Assembly: GCF_937920395.1 (NCBI RefSeq)
Contig: NZ_CALEVF010000253.1
Coordinates: 1 to 10,200, forward strand
Direction of reading: 5' to 3'
Length of the DNA stretch: 10,200 nucleotides
DNA from: an uncultured Clostridium sp.
Lineage (GTDB): Bacteria; Bacillota; Clostridia; Clostridiales; Clostridiaceae
Position 1 is the first letter of the stretch. Every line of letters begins with the position of its first letter. The notes under the pieces are model-generated. The model did no database searches, was not told where the DNA came from, and saw nothing but the letters and a program-made list of their open reading frames with translations. The position numbers were made by a program, and so were the translations under genes. Positions 1 through 6,015 of this stretch are shown piece by piece.

Positions 1-1604
1 GCTCCCGCTTTATATTTTCTAAATCTTTTGTATGCTTGAAAGAAGAAATCACATGATTCTTGGTTTTTTAATAAAAAATGAAATTCATCAATAAACATAT
101 ATGCGCTATAATCATCATCTGACTGTGAATTATGAGTTTTTATTTTTGTTATATCGTCCCATAGATACGAAAATATATTTAAGTAACAAGCACCTTGAAC
201 CTCTTTTTCAGTTTGTAGAGCAGATAAATCGAATGATACTGTAAGACTTGATAAATCAATGTTTGTATATCCATTGAATAATGAATTTGAACCGTAAACA
301 TAGCTTTCTAATATAAAATAAAAATCTTTTATAACTGAATATTTTTCAATATCATTTTTCTTTAATTCTTCACAACTTTTATATAAATCCTCTAATATAG
401 GGAAATCTTCATGTGTTACATTTTTTAAATCTTCACATTTTTCCAATTTAACATATAATTTTAATACTAAACTCTCAATTATTGACGATTCTACTTGTGT
501 CATATCGCTTTTAATTACTTTAAAGAAACCTTTTAGTCTTTGGCATTTCTGTTTAATTAAATTTTTAATTTTGTTTTCTTTGGTTACACTATTTAATATT
601 TCATCATCCGTTAGTTCATCTGAATAAATCTCAAATGGATTTATTATTGTTTCAGAAATTGAACTTAAATGAATTACAGTACCGCCAAAATATTTTACAA
701 TTTTTGTATATTCATTTTCGGGATCAATTATATATATTTTTTTCCCTTGAGCTATTAAATTTATAATTTTTCTTTTTAAATATGTTGTTTTTCCAACTCC
801 GCTGGTTCCAATTAAAAACATGTTCTGATTCAGTGTTTTTTTATCATTCAAGTAATTAATTGCTACTAAAGAATTAGTTATTTTATTAACTCCTTCTATT
901 TGGCTTTGAGGTGATAAATCGCAAATTTCAGAATCATCAAAAGGAAAGAAGCTACTTGCTGCGGTTGTGTTACTCATTTGGTAGGTATATTCTTTTAGTA
1001 AATTTTGTTTAAGGGGTAATGCTGACCAATACGCATTATTCATTTGGTAGTATGGAACGATACCTTTTATATGTAGCTTCATTAGAGTACGTTGTACTTT
1101 TTCGTCTAATTGTTCAAGGCGTTCTTTAGATTGCGCTTGTATTAAAATATAAGTATAAATGTACACAAACCCTGATTTATTATTTAATGCTTCCTCTAAT
1201 TGATAAGCAGAACTTTTCATTTCATTTCTTAATTTTATTTTCTGTTGTGGGTCATGTGTTTTCATTAATTCCGCTTCTTTATTTTTATAACTTGAATTGT
1301 AATGGTTTAGCATAATTGATGCATCTGTTGGCTCGATATACTGGCTTATTGTAATATTACCCTTCATTCTTTTTAAATCTGATAACCAGTTTCCCTTTTG
1401 CTCTCTTGGGTAAGAAGTAAATGCTATTACTTTTATGTAATTACCGCCCATTTCTACACAATCATTATTTTCTTTGTAGACAAAGGGGTAAATTGCTTCA
1501 ATTGGTGTTGCATCAATCAAGTTTGATATTTCATCTTTTTTAACTGGCTCTTCCAGTACTAACTTTTTTACTTCTTTTTTCTTTCTACCTAATGATAATT
1601 GCAT
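1..1604 (-). CDS. virB4: VirB4/TrsE-like conjugation ATPase, C-terminus beyond window
   Basis: The frame is open for 534 codons from ATG 1602-1604 to the left edge, so the C-terminus is missing. The start has a good ribosome site (GGAGGG, complement of 1611-1616). Seen: a Walker A motif GTSGVGKTT at residues 266-274 and a Walker B MFIDEFHF at 503-510 (D506, E507), followed by a YKRFRKY stretch typical of VirB4 proteins. The first ~250 residues lack ATPase motifs and correspond to the VirB4 N-terminal domain. VirB4 family members are cytoplasmic or membrane-associated ATPases that power pilus or channel assembly and substrate transfer in type IV secretion. It follows the TrsD-like gene by 15 bases, and the pilin, PrgI-like and TrsD-like genes upstream fit a Gram-positive conjugation operon. 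Family assignment is confident; the exact subfamily (TrsE/TraE) is inferred from gene order. Confidence 0.93.
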   Translation of the reverse strand, partial: MQLSLGRKKKEVKKLVLEEPVKKDEISNLIDATPIEAIYPFVYKENNDCVEMGGNYIKVIAFTSYPREQKGNWLSDLKRMKGNITISQYIEPTDASIMLNHYNSSYKNKEAELMKTHDPQQKIKLRNEMKSSAYQLEEALNNKSGFVYIYTYILIQAQSKERLEQLDEKVQRTLMKLHIKGIVPYYQMNNAYWSALPLKQNLLKEYTYQMSNTTAASSFFPFDDSEICDLSPQSQIEGVNKITNSLVAINYLNDKKTLNQNMFLIGTSGVGKTTYLKRKIINLIAQGKKIYIIDPENEYTKIVKYFGGTVIHLSSISETIINPFEIYSDELTDDEILNSVTKENKIKNLIKQKCQRLKGFFKVIKSDMTQVESSIIESLVLKLYVKLEKCEDLKNVTHEDFPILEDLYKSCEELKKNDIEKYSVIKDFYFILESYVYGSNSLFNGYTNIDLSSLTVSFDLSALQTEKEVQGACYLNIFSYLWDDITKIKTHNSQSDDDYSAYMFIDEFHFLLKNQESCDFFFQAYKRFRKYKAG

Positions 1605-1619
1605 TTTTCACCCTCCAAT

Positions 1620-2228
1620 TTAGTCATATATAGAATATTTAAAATCTATAAACCTATGTAACGTAGATATTGTTTCTTTTGTACTTAATATTTCTAAATT
1701 TACGTCATAAGCTTCAAGCATTGATTCAATAGAGTTTTTAACTTTAGCCATTTTTTCTCTTAACTCACTTTCTGCATTTCCTAACTCTACCAATGTTCTT
1801 TTCTTTAGTTTTTGGCTTAAAACAACTATATGTTGTTGAGTTGTAAGTTCAGAGCCTAATGCAATTTCTTGATAGTGTAAGCAATTCGCCACAATTAATT
1901 GTTTTAAATGTTCTTTTGCTTCTGTATTTTCCATATTAGAATTTTTAATATCCAAATAACGTTTTTTCCAATACAAATTATATCTTTTCAAGTCTAATGG
2001 AACTGTCATACTTACTGTTTGTAAACTATCATTTGTATTTGACATTAAGAAAGCTCCATAATCTTCAAACAAACTATTTTGTTCATACTCTGCAAGTAAA
2101 TCCATATTTACACCTTCGACCTTTATCATCACAATTAATTCATCAGTTTTCAGTAAAACAAAATCACTATAAACTCCCTCGATAGGACTTATATCTTGTA
2201 AGTATAATTTTTTTTCTGTCTTTGCCAT
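1620..2228 (-). CDS. TrsD/TraD-like conjugal transfer protein
   Basis: Protein of 202 aa with ATG start preceded by GGGGGA at a normal distance. There is no signal peptide or clear membrane segment. The N-terminal ~100 residues are mixed and beta-rich (for example FVLLKTDELIVMIKVEG), and residues ~135-175 are a charged, probably helical stretch. Its position, directly between a PrgI/VirB3-like gene (3 base gap) and VirB4 (15 base gap), and its size match the TrsD/TraD proteins of staphylococcal-type conjugation operons. Those are thought to work with the VirB4 ATPase, and the N-terminal part recalls the VirB4 N-terminal domain. The role is inferred from context and general resemblance; no catalytic motif is visible. 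Confidence 0.75.
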   Translation of the reverse strand: MAKTEKKLYLQDISPIEGVYSDFVLLKTDELIVMIKVEGVNMDLLAEYEQNSLFEDYGAFLMSNTNDSLQTVSMTVPLDLKRYNLYWKKRYLDIKNSNMENTEAKEHLKQLIVANCLHYQEIALGSELTTQQHIVVLSQKLKKRTLVELGNAESELREKMAKVKNSIESMLEAYDVNLEILSTKETISTLHRFIDFKYSIYD

Positions 2229-2231
2229 TAC

Positions 2232-2627
2232 TTAAATCCCCCTATTCTTAGGCTTTATATAATACATCTTTTGCTTACCTATATATGAAATTCTCATTTT
2301 TATATAATCCAAACATTTTATATTGCTTCTACTTGCAATAGGTCTTAAAACCGCCATGATGATGCCTAAAGATAAAATAATACAATCTACTATAGCTTTT
2401 AATATCCAAAAGAATATACTCGTATATGGTGGTATAGCAATTATAATAATAGATACTATTAATGATGGTGCTATATATTTAAGAACATCTACAACCGATA
2501 ATCCTTGAACTATGTTATATCCTTTTTCTACATTCCCAGGGAAAAAGAACCTTTTCCCCATTCTTCCGTTATCATCTTCACCCAATAATTCAAGTAAACT
2601 TCTTTTTAAGCTTTCTTTATCTTCCAA
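2232..2627 (-). CDS. PrgI/VirB3-like conjugation membrane protein (TTG start)
   Basis: Small protein of 131 aa. A polar N-terminus (~40 residues) is followed by two close membrane segments (about residues 49-65 and 69-94) and a basic tail with RPI, DYIKMR and QKMYYIKP patches. This is the layout of PrgI/TrsC-type proteins, the Gram-positive counterpart of VirB3, an inner-membrane partner of the VirB4 ATPase. Start choice: the longest frame begins with GTG at 2634-2636, but that GTG is itself part of the only ribosome site (GAGGTG, complement of 2634-2639). The in-frame TTG at 2625-2627 lies six bases downstream of it and is the better start. The alternative gives 134 aa. It sits 3 bases upstream of the TrsD-like gene and 24 after the pilin gene. 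Confidence 0.82.
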   Translation of the reverse strand: MEDKESLKRSLLELLGEDDNGRMGKRFFFPGNVEKGYNIVQGLSVVDVLKYIAPSLIVSIIIIAIPPYTSIFFWILKAIVDCIILSLGIIMAVLRPIASRSNIKCLDYIKMRISYIGKQKMYYIKPKNRGI

Positions 2628-2651
2628 ATCATTCACCTCGTTTATTGTTGA

Positions 2652-2978
2652 TTATTGAAATAAACCATATACCCATGGGATAAACCATACTAATGCTCCA
2701 CCAACTGCAACAGCTAAACCTATTGTTCCTACACTTTTCCACATTTCATTTTTCACATGAGGATCGTCTAAACTTGGTAATTTTGATATTATTACTTTAA
2801 GTGCTGCTATAACCCCTACTACAACAATAATTCCCGTTAAAACCCCTTGAATTATTGATAATCCCTGATCTACTTTGGCAGTAACCGTTGATGCATCAGA
2901 CGCCGCAAAAACCGTTTTTAAATTTATAATTGATACCCCTACCAAAACTAAGCTACTTTTTATTTTTTTATAATTCAT
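2652..2978 (-). CDS. VirB2/CagC-like conjugative pilin subunit
   Basis: Protein of 108 aa from ATG 2976-2978, which has a strong ribosome site (GAAGGGGAT). An upstream in-frame ATG at 3009-3011 would add 11 residues but has no ribosome site, so I reject it. Seen: a signal peptide (basic MNYKKIK, hydrophobic core, probable cleavage VFA|ASDAS after residue 25), a short polar stretch, a glycine-rich membrane helix at ~40-63, a polar loop with KLPSLDDPHVKNEMWK, and a second membrane helix at ~83-107 ending in Trp/Pro-rich IPWVYGLFQ. This is the standard VirB2 pilin design (two helices after signal cleavage, short loop). It is the first gene of the transfer operon, closest to the promoter, as expected for an abundant structural subunit. 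Confidence 0.85.
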   Translation of the reverse strand: MNYKKIKSSLVLVGVSIINLKTVFAASDASTVTAKVDQGLSIIQGVLTGIIVVVGVIAALKVIISKLPSLDDPHVKNEMWKSVGTIGLAVAVGGALVWFIPWVYGLFQ

Positions 2979-3050
2979 ATTTCTATCCCCTTCCCATATT
3001 TTATGTAACATAAGCTAAACAAAAACAACTTAAATTTATAAAATATTTTA

Positions 3051-3101
3051 GCTATTATAGCCAACTATGATATTTTAAATAACTATATTTTCAATTATAG
3101 T
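3051..3101. promoter_or_regulatory. Palindromes over and downstream of the transfer promoter (candidate operators)
   Basis: ACTATA (3082-3087) and TATAGT (3096-3101) form an inverted repeat with an 8 base spacer that covers the -10 box. A second palindrome, GCTATTATAGC (3051-3061), and an extra half-site-like ACTATGATA (3064-3072) follow in the leader. The shared core is CTAT/ATAG. Repression by the divergently encoded XRE protein is inferred from position only. In such AT-rich DNA some symmetry occurs by chance. Confidence 0.45.
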
Positions 3102-3122
3102 TTCCATTTATAACCTTGTCAA
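3094..3122 (-). promoter_or_regulatory. Consensus promoter of the conjugation operon
   Basis: On the minus strand, TTGACA (3117-3122) and TATAAT (3094-3099) are separated by exactly 17 bp (3100-3116), a perfect sigma-A promoter. Transcription would start near 3087, leaving a ~110 base leader before the pilin start. A promoter this strong in front of transfer genes would normally need repression; see the palindromes beside it. Confidence 0.85.
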
Positions 3123-3144
3123 TACTATTTTACCATGTTATCAT
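3116..3144 (+). promoter_or_regulatory. Candidate promoter of the XRE regulator
   Basis: TTGTCA (3116-3121), 17 bp, TATCAT (3139-3144): one mismatch in each box. Its -35 box lies on the opposite strand of the transfer promoter's -35 box, so the two promoters are back to back. The leader to the GTG start would be ~160 bases. The 3012-3310 gap otherwise shows only AT-rich sequence, and a promoter closer to the gene (for example TAGAAT at 3262-3267) lacks a good -35. Confidence 0.4.
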
Positions 3145-3310
3145 ATGTATTATTACAATATTCACTATATTATTCCTTTATTCTCTTTATTTTGCATAAC
3201 GTATATTACATTTTTCACGTAGGTATTGTAGTCTTTTGTTTCTATTTTTCAATTTTCAATGTAGAATAGAAAGTATAGATATTTCATTAGGATAGGGAGG
3301 GTGCGTTTTA

Positions 3311-3700
3311 GTGTTTCGTGGTGAACGTTTAAAATATTTGCGAAAACAAAAGAATATGACACAAGAAGATCTTGCAAAAGAATTGAATTTGAAAAGGTCA
3401 ACAGTTAGTGGTATGGAAGCCAATCGAATTACTCCACCTCTAAAAACCTTAGAAGTATTAATGAAATTATTTAATGTTTCTATAGATTATTTTTTAGAAG
3501 AAATTTTAAGTAATTCAAATGAGTTACCATTTATAATACCTAGAAAATTTAGAGATAGAAATGTTTGTATGGACTATTTATCCAGTCATGAAGGGTTAAA
3601 TAAATTATGTTTGGAAAAGTTAACAGATGATGAATTAATTGAATTCTCTAATGAAATACAAGAATACATAGAAACATTATCTTATAAATATAAAAGATAA
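3311..3700 (+). CDS. XRE-family transcriptional regulator
   Basis: Protein of 129 aa starting at GTG 3311 with GGGAGG at 3295-3300. Residues ~5-62 form a standard XRE/Cro-C1 helix-turn-helix: LKYLRKQKNMTQEDLA, then LNLKRSTVSGMEANR as turn and recognition helix, and LMKLFNVSIDYFLEE as the closing helices. The remaining ~65 residues are a polar helical tail (TDDELIEFSNEIQEYIETL) of unknown fold, perhaps for dimerisation or signal sensing. No metalloprotease partner (ImmA-like) is visible. Transcribed away from the conjugation operon across a shared promoter region, it is the likely repressor of transfer and perhaps of itself; this is inference from layout. Confidence 0.9.
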   Translation: MFRGERLKYLRKQKNMTQEDLAKELNLKRSTVSGMEANRITPPLKTLEVLMKLFNVSIDYFLEEILSNSNELPFIIPRKFRDRNVCMDYLSSHEGLNKLCLEKLTDDELIEFSNEIQEYIETLSYKYKR

Positions 3701-3761
3701 TGTTCCTATGTAAGATTTATGATATAGGTAGTTTATAGGGAGTAGTACGCTAAAAATTATG

Positions 3762-3782
3762 ATTAACATTGTTAATGTTAAT
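3762..3782. repeat. AT-only perfect palindrome after the XRE gene
   Basis: ATTAACATT (3762-3770) and AATGTTAAT (3774-3782) are perfect inverted arms around GTT, followed by TCAATTTTT. It could be a weak terminator for the regulator gene or a protein-binding site. It has few G/C pairs, so as a terminator it would be poor. Confidence 0.4.
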
Positions 3783-3802
3783 TCAATTTTTATAACGAAG
3801 TA

Positions 3803-3847
3803 AAGCCTAGTATATTTACGTTTAATTAATGTAAATATACTAGGCTT
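3803..3847. terminator. Hairpin between convergent genes, likely bidirectional terminator
   Basis: AAGCCTAGTATATTTAC (3803-3819) and its exact complement (3831-3847) make a 17 bp perfect stem with an 11 base loop. It lies between the end of the XRE gene (+) and the end of the Mrr-type gene (-), where a two-way terminator belongs. The flanking T-runs are short on both strands (CTCTTTTG on plus), so efficiency is uncertain. Confidence 0.65.
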
Positions 3848-3898
3848 ATAATCTCTTTTGTTATGATATGTTTCATTGTTTAATATTCTAAAAATTGC

Positions 3899-3946
3899 TT
3901 AGTTAAATTTAACTAAATGCTTAACAACCCTTATAAATCAATACTT
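3899..3946 (+). repeat. Left copy of 48 bp inverted repeat flanking the nuclease module
   Basis: This copy matches the reverse complement of 5894-5941 at 44 of 48 positions. Differences are at 3902, 3919, 3942 and 3943. The longest perfect block is 22 bp (3920-3941 against 5899-5920). The outer end contains a perfect 18 bp palindrome, TTAGTTAAATTTAACTAA (3899-3916). The inner end stops 4 bases short of the stop codon of the Mrr-type gene. It may be a recombination site for the tyrosine recombinase at 6016-6582. Confidence 0.85.
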
Positions 3947-3950
3947 CTTG

Positions 3951-4667
3951 CTATATAATATTTTTAGTGAATTTACATTTCGGATATTTATAACAACCAT
4001 AAAAGCTGCCGTACTTTCCTTTTTTCAAAATCATTTCACTTCCACATTTGGGGCATATATTTCTTTTGCTAATATCAGTTTGATTTGTAGCTTCTTTTGC
4101 AATTTCTCTTCCATTAGATTTACTCATAATTTCTAAAAGTTTAGATCTATCCCAGAGATCAACCGAACTACTACTTGCTAACTTTATAGCATTTGGTGTA
4201 AAAAAATTATTAGTAGCAACTATACAACTATTGGCTTTATAATATGATTTAGCTCCAATGACTTGTTGTACAGATTCTATACCTACTTTAGAACTCCATC
4301 TTTTAGCCTGTACAACTATCTTTTCTCCATCTTTAGATAATACTAAGTCTGCGCCATAATCGTTGGTTTTTGGAGTAGTATCGCCTTTATATCCTAACTT
4401 CTGAAAATGTACTAAAAGAAATCTTTCAAATTCCTCTCCGCTCATTTTATCGGCAATATCAATACCACTATTTAATAATATTTCATTATGTTTTTTATTT
4501 CTAAAATAATTTATAGTAAGGGTTATACCACCAAATATAAAAACACTGATGAAAAAAATTATAATTGATTTGTTCAAGTTTTTAGTTTTTGTATAATTAT
4601 AAATTCCTATAGCTAATGCAATCACCATTTCTATTGGCGTATCGTCTTTCTTAGATTTTCTTTTCAT
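3951..4667 (-). CDS. Membrane-anchored Mrr-type nuclease with topoisomerase-type zinc finger
   Basis: Protein of 238 aa, ATG with AAAGGAGAA just upstream; its start overlaps the end of the coiled-coil gene by 17 bases, implying translational coupling. Seen, in order: a weakly hydrophobic stretch at ~12-25, a clear membrane helix at ~34-53 (IIIFFISVFIFGGITL), then an Mrr_cat/restriction endonuclease-like domain at ~75-182. The latter has MSGEEFE (E78/E79), DYGADL with D107, and VVQAKRW with Q120 and K122, the D-(Q/E)xK catalytic pattern. The C-terminus has a four-cysteine zinc finger (C205, C208, C225, C231) of the type seen in topoisomerase IA tails. Proteins with this build are annotated as restriction endonucleases, but their substrates are mostly unknown and no methyltransferase is present here. 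A defence or DNA-processing role at the membrane is inference. Confidence 0.87.
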   Translation of the reverse strand: MKRKSKKDDTPIEMVIALAIGIYNYTKTKNLNKSIIIFFISVFIFGGITLTINYFRNKKHNEILLNSGIDIADKMSGEEFERFLLVHFQKLGYKGDTTPKTNDYGADLVLSKDGEKIVVQAKRWSSKVGIESVQQVIGAKSYYKANSCIVATNNFFTPNAIKLASSSSVDLWDRSKLLEIMSKSNGREIAKEATNQTDISKRNICPKCGSEMILKKGKYGSFYGCYKYPKCKFTKNII

Positions 4668-5610
4668 CTACTTCTCCTTTTACAATTGCATTATTCTTTT
4701 TATTAACTTTTGGAGTAGTTTTTGAAGTAACTTTCGGAGTTATATTTTTCTTCTCCAATTCTTCTAATAATAATTTATATTTTACATGATATTCTTGTAT
4801 GTCTGCATTATGGTTTAATTGTTCTTGACCTAATTTCTCATTTAATTTTTCATTTGCTTCTGCTACCGCTAATTTTATATTTAATTGATTTTCTTTCTTT
4901 AATATTTCTAATTCCTTTTGATTATCTTGTGTTATTTTCTCTATGTTCTTATTTAACTGGTTAATATTATAATCATTGTCTTTAATGAGATTATCTTTAT
5001 CAATATCTCGTCCTTGTGCGTCTGCAAGTAATTTTTTATACTCTTCTAATTCATCTTTATATTTTTTATGTTCTGCTAGATCAGTTAGTAACATATCATT
5101 TTTATTTTTATATTCTTCTACAATTAAATTTTTATCTTTTAAATTGCCCTCTAAATGTTCCATTTCTTTGTTATGTTCATTTTTAATGCTAAATAGTTCT
5201 TTATTATGTTCTTCATTTTCCTTTTGTAATTCATTAAAACTAATATACCATTCCTCTAGTTCTTGTTTTTGTGATTTAATAAGGCCTTCTTTGTCAGCTA
5301 ACATATCTTTGAACCTAATTTTTAATTCTTCAAGTTCTGTATCCTTATTATTTATCAAATTATTACTGCCATCTGCAATACTTATAAATGCGTTTAATAT
5401 AGCATCTAAATTACTTTGTATAACGGTAGTGTCCATACTTAAAAAACTATTTTGTTTTACATTTTCAAGTTCCATAGTGCTTACTACCTTATTAAAATAT
5501 TGTTCTTGTGTCAATCCTAAGTCCTTTAACTGCTGTTGCAACTTCTCTTTAGTGTCTTGGGATAACCTATAGCTAGTAACTATGCTTTTGTTTTCTTTTA
5601 CTTCTTCCAT
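4651..5610 (-). CDS. Coiled-coil protein with possible ribbon-helix-helix N-terminus
   Basis: Protein of 319 aa, ATG 5608-5610 with GAGGTG (complement of 5618-5623) at good spacing. The N-terminal ~45 residues (VTSYRLSQDTKEKL, LGLTQEQYFNKVV) look like a ribbon-helix-helix: a short strand, then two helices. Residues ~90-290 are strongly charged Glu/Lys/Leu/Asn heptad-like sequence, a long coiled coil with no membrane segment. The tail (~293-319) is a low-complexity Lys/Thr stretch (KVTSKTTPKVNKKNN) that may bind nucleic acid. The layout, a small DNA-binding head with a long coiled coil, resembles plasmid KfrA-type proteins in design only; I do not claim homology. It leads the two-gene operon with the Mrr-type nuclease. 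The direct repeats upstream (5640-5835) are plausible binding sites for it. Function unknown. Confidence 0.8.
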   Translation of the reverse strand: MEEVKENKSIVTSYRLSQDTKEKLQQQLKDLGLTQEQYFNKVVSTMELENVKQNSFLSMDTTVIQSNLDAILNAFISIADGSNNLINNKDTELEELKIRFKDMLADKEGLIKSQKQELEEWYISFNELQKENEEHNKELFSIKNEHNKEMEHLEGNLKDKNLIVEEYKNKNDMLLTDLAEHKKYKDELEEYKKLLADAQGRDIDKDNLIKDNDYNINQLNKNIEKITQDNQKELEILKKENQLNIKLAVAEANEKLNEKLGQEQLNHNADIQEYHVKYKLLLEELEKKNITPKVTSKTTPKVNKKNNAIVKGEVDEKKI

Positions 5611-5639
5611 ATTATTTCACCTCGTAATTTATTTTGATA

Positions 5640-5709
5640 TGTAATACATAATTAATACTGTAAACACGTTGTAATTACTATGTTTATATTGTAATACTAT
5701 TTTTATTAA
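5640..5709. repeat. ~70 bp direct repeat, copy 1
   Basis: Shares an ordered set of blocks with 5763-5835: TGTAATACA, TGTAAACA, TTGTA, CTATGTTTATATTGTA, then a T-rich TTTTTATTAA end. Most blocks sit at a constant offset of about 123 bp. Within each copy TGTAAACA (5659) and TGTTTATA (5681) form inverted half-sites 22 bp apart. The copy nearest the coiled-coil gene lies 30 bp upstream of its start, where the promoter should be. Candidate operator or iteron-like site. Confidence 0.65.
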
Positions 5710-5762
5710 AAATCAATCTATAAAAGCACAAAATAGGTATCACTTATTTTTATATTTATATT

Positions 5763-5835
5763 TGTAATACACTTATATTATTGTAAACATTTTGTATTTT
5801 CTATGTTTATATTGTATTATATATATTTTTATTAA
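5763..5835. repeat. ~70 bp direct repeat, copy 2
   Basis: Second copy of the repeat at 5640-5709, with TGTAATACA at 5763, TGTAAACA at 5782 and TGTTTATA at 5804. The half-sites are again exactly 22 bp apart. The copies diverge in the AT-rich fillers between blocks, so the conserved blocks and their spacing look selected. It ends a few bases before the terminator at 5840. Confidence 0.65.
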
Positions 5836-5839
5836 TAAT

Positions 5840-5888
5840 AAAAAAAGTGAATGTACGCTTTTATCTAAAAGATTACATTCGTTTTTTT
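5840..5888. terminator. Symmetric bidirectional intrinsic terminator
   Basis: A-run (5840-5846), GAATGTA (5849-5855), inner CTTTT/AAAAG stem, TACATTC (5874-5880), then seven T (5882-5888). The A-run and T-run make it a terminator on both strands. No gene ends here in the present arrangement: the coiled-coil gene starts to the left and the recombinase to the right. It therefore acts as an insulator just inside the right inverted repeat. Confidence 0.75.
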
Positions 5889-5893
5889 GCGTC

Positions 5894-5941
5894 AAGCGTT
5901 GATTTATAAGGGTTGTTAAGTATTTAGTTAAATTTAATTAA
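5894..5941 (-). repeat. Right copy of 48 bp inverted repeat
   Basis: Reverse complement of 3899-3946 with 44/48 identity. Its outer end is 12 bp from the -35 box of the recombinase promoter, so recombinase bound here could also affect its own transcription. I see no clear target-site duplication outside the two copies, which argues against a simple transposon end. Confidence 0.85.
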
Positions 5942-5953
5942 TCAATTATCGTT

Positions 5954-5981
5954 TTGAATGTATCGTTTTATGTGGTATAAT
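5954..5981 (+). promoter_or_regulatory. Promoter of the tyrosine recombinase gene
   Basis: TTGAAT (5954-5959), 16 bp, TATAAT (5976-5981); start site expected near 5988, giving a short ~28 base leader. TATCGTTTT occurs twice, at 5947-5955 and 5961-5969 (14 bp apart), around the -35 and in the spacer: a possible regulator site. The 5611-6015 gap thus holds repeats, a terminator, the right inverted repeat and this promoter. Confidence 0.65.
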
Positions 5982-6015
5982 ATAAATACAATACATTGGA
6001 AAGGAAGGTGAAAAT

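Noticed and set aside
1997..2508. Two ~60 aa plus-strand frames (1997-2185, 2323-2508) inside the conjugation genes
   Set aside because: Antisense to well-supported genes in a tight operon, with no ribosome site or family resemblance.
2979..3011. Eleven-residue upstream extension of the pilin gene (ATG 3009-3011)
   Set aside because: No ribosome site in front of it, while ATG 2976-2978 has a strong one and begins a textbook signal peptide.
3948..4136. 62 aa plus-strand frame at the end of the Mrr-type gene
   Set aside because: Antisense to the zinc-finger part of the nuclease gene; no support.
4976..5572. 198 aa open frame on the plus strand opposite the coiled-coil gene
   Set aside because: Ser/Leu/Phe/Cys-rich product is the antisense reading of Glu/Lys/Asn-rich coiled coil; no ribosome site and no recognisable domain.
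5640..5835. CRISPR array
   Set aside because: Only two copies, ~70 bp, imperfect, with no cas gene; these are operator- or iteron-like repeats.
3899..5941. Inverted repeats as ends of an IS or classical transposon
   Set aside because: No DDE transposase between them, the genes inside are not transposition genes, and I see no target duplication outside the copies; a recombinase site pair fits better.
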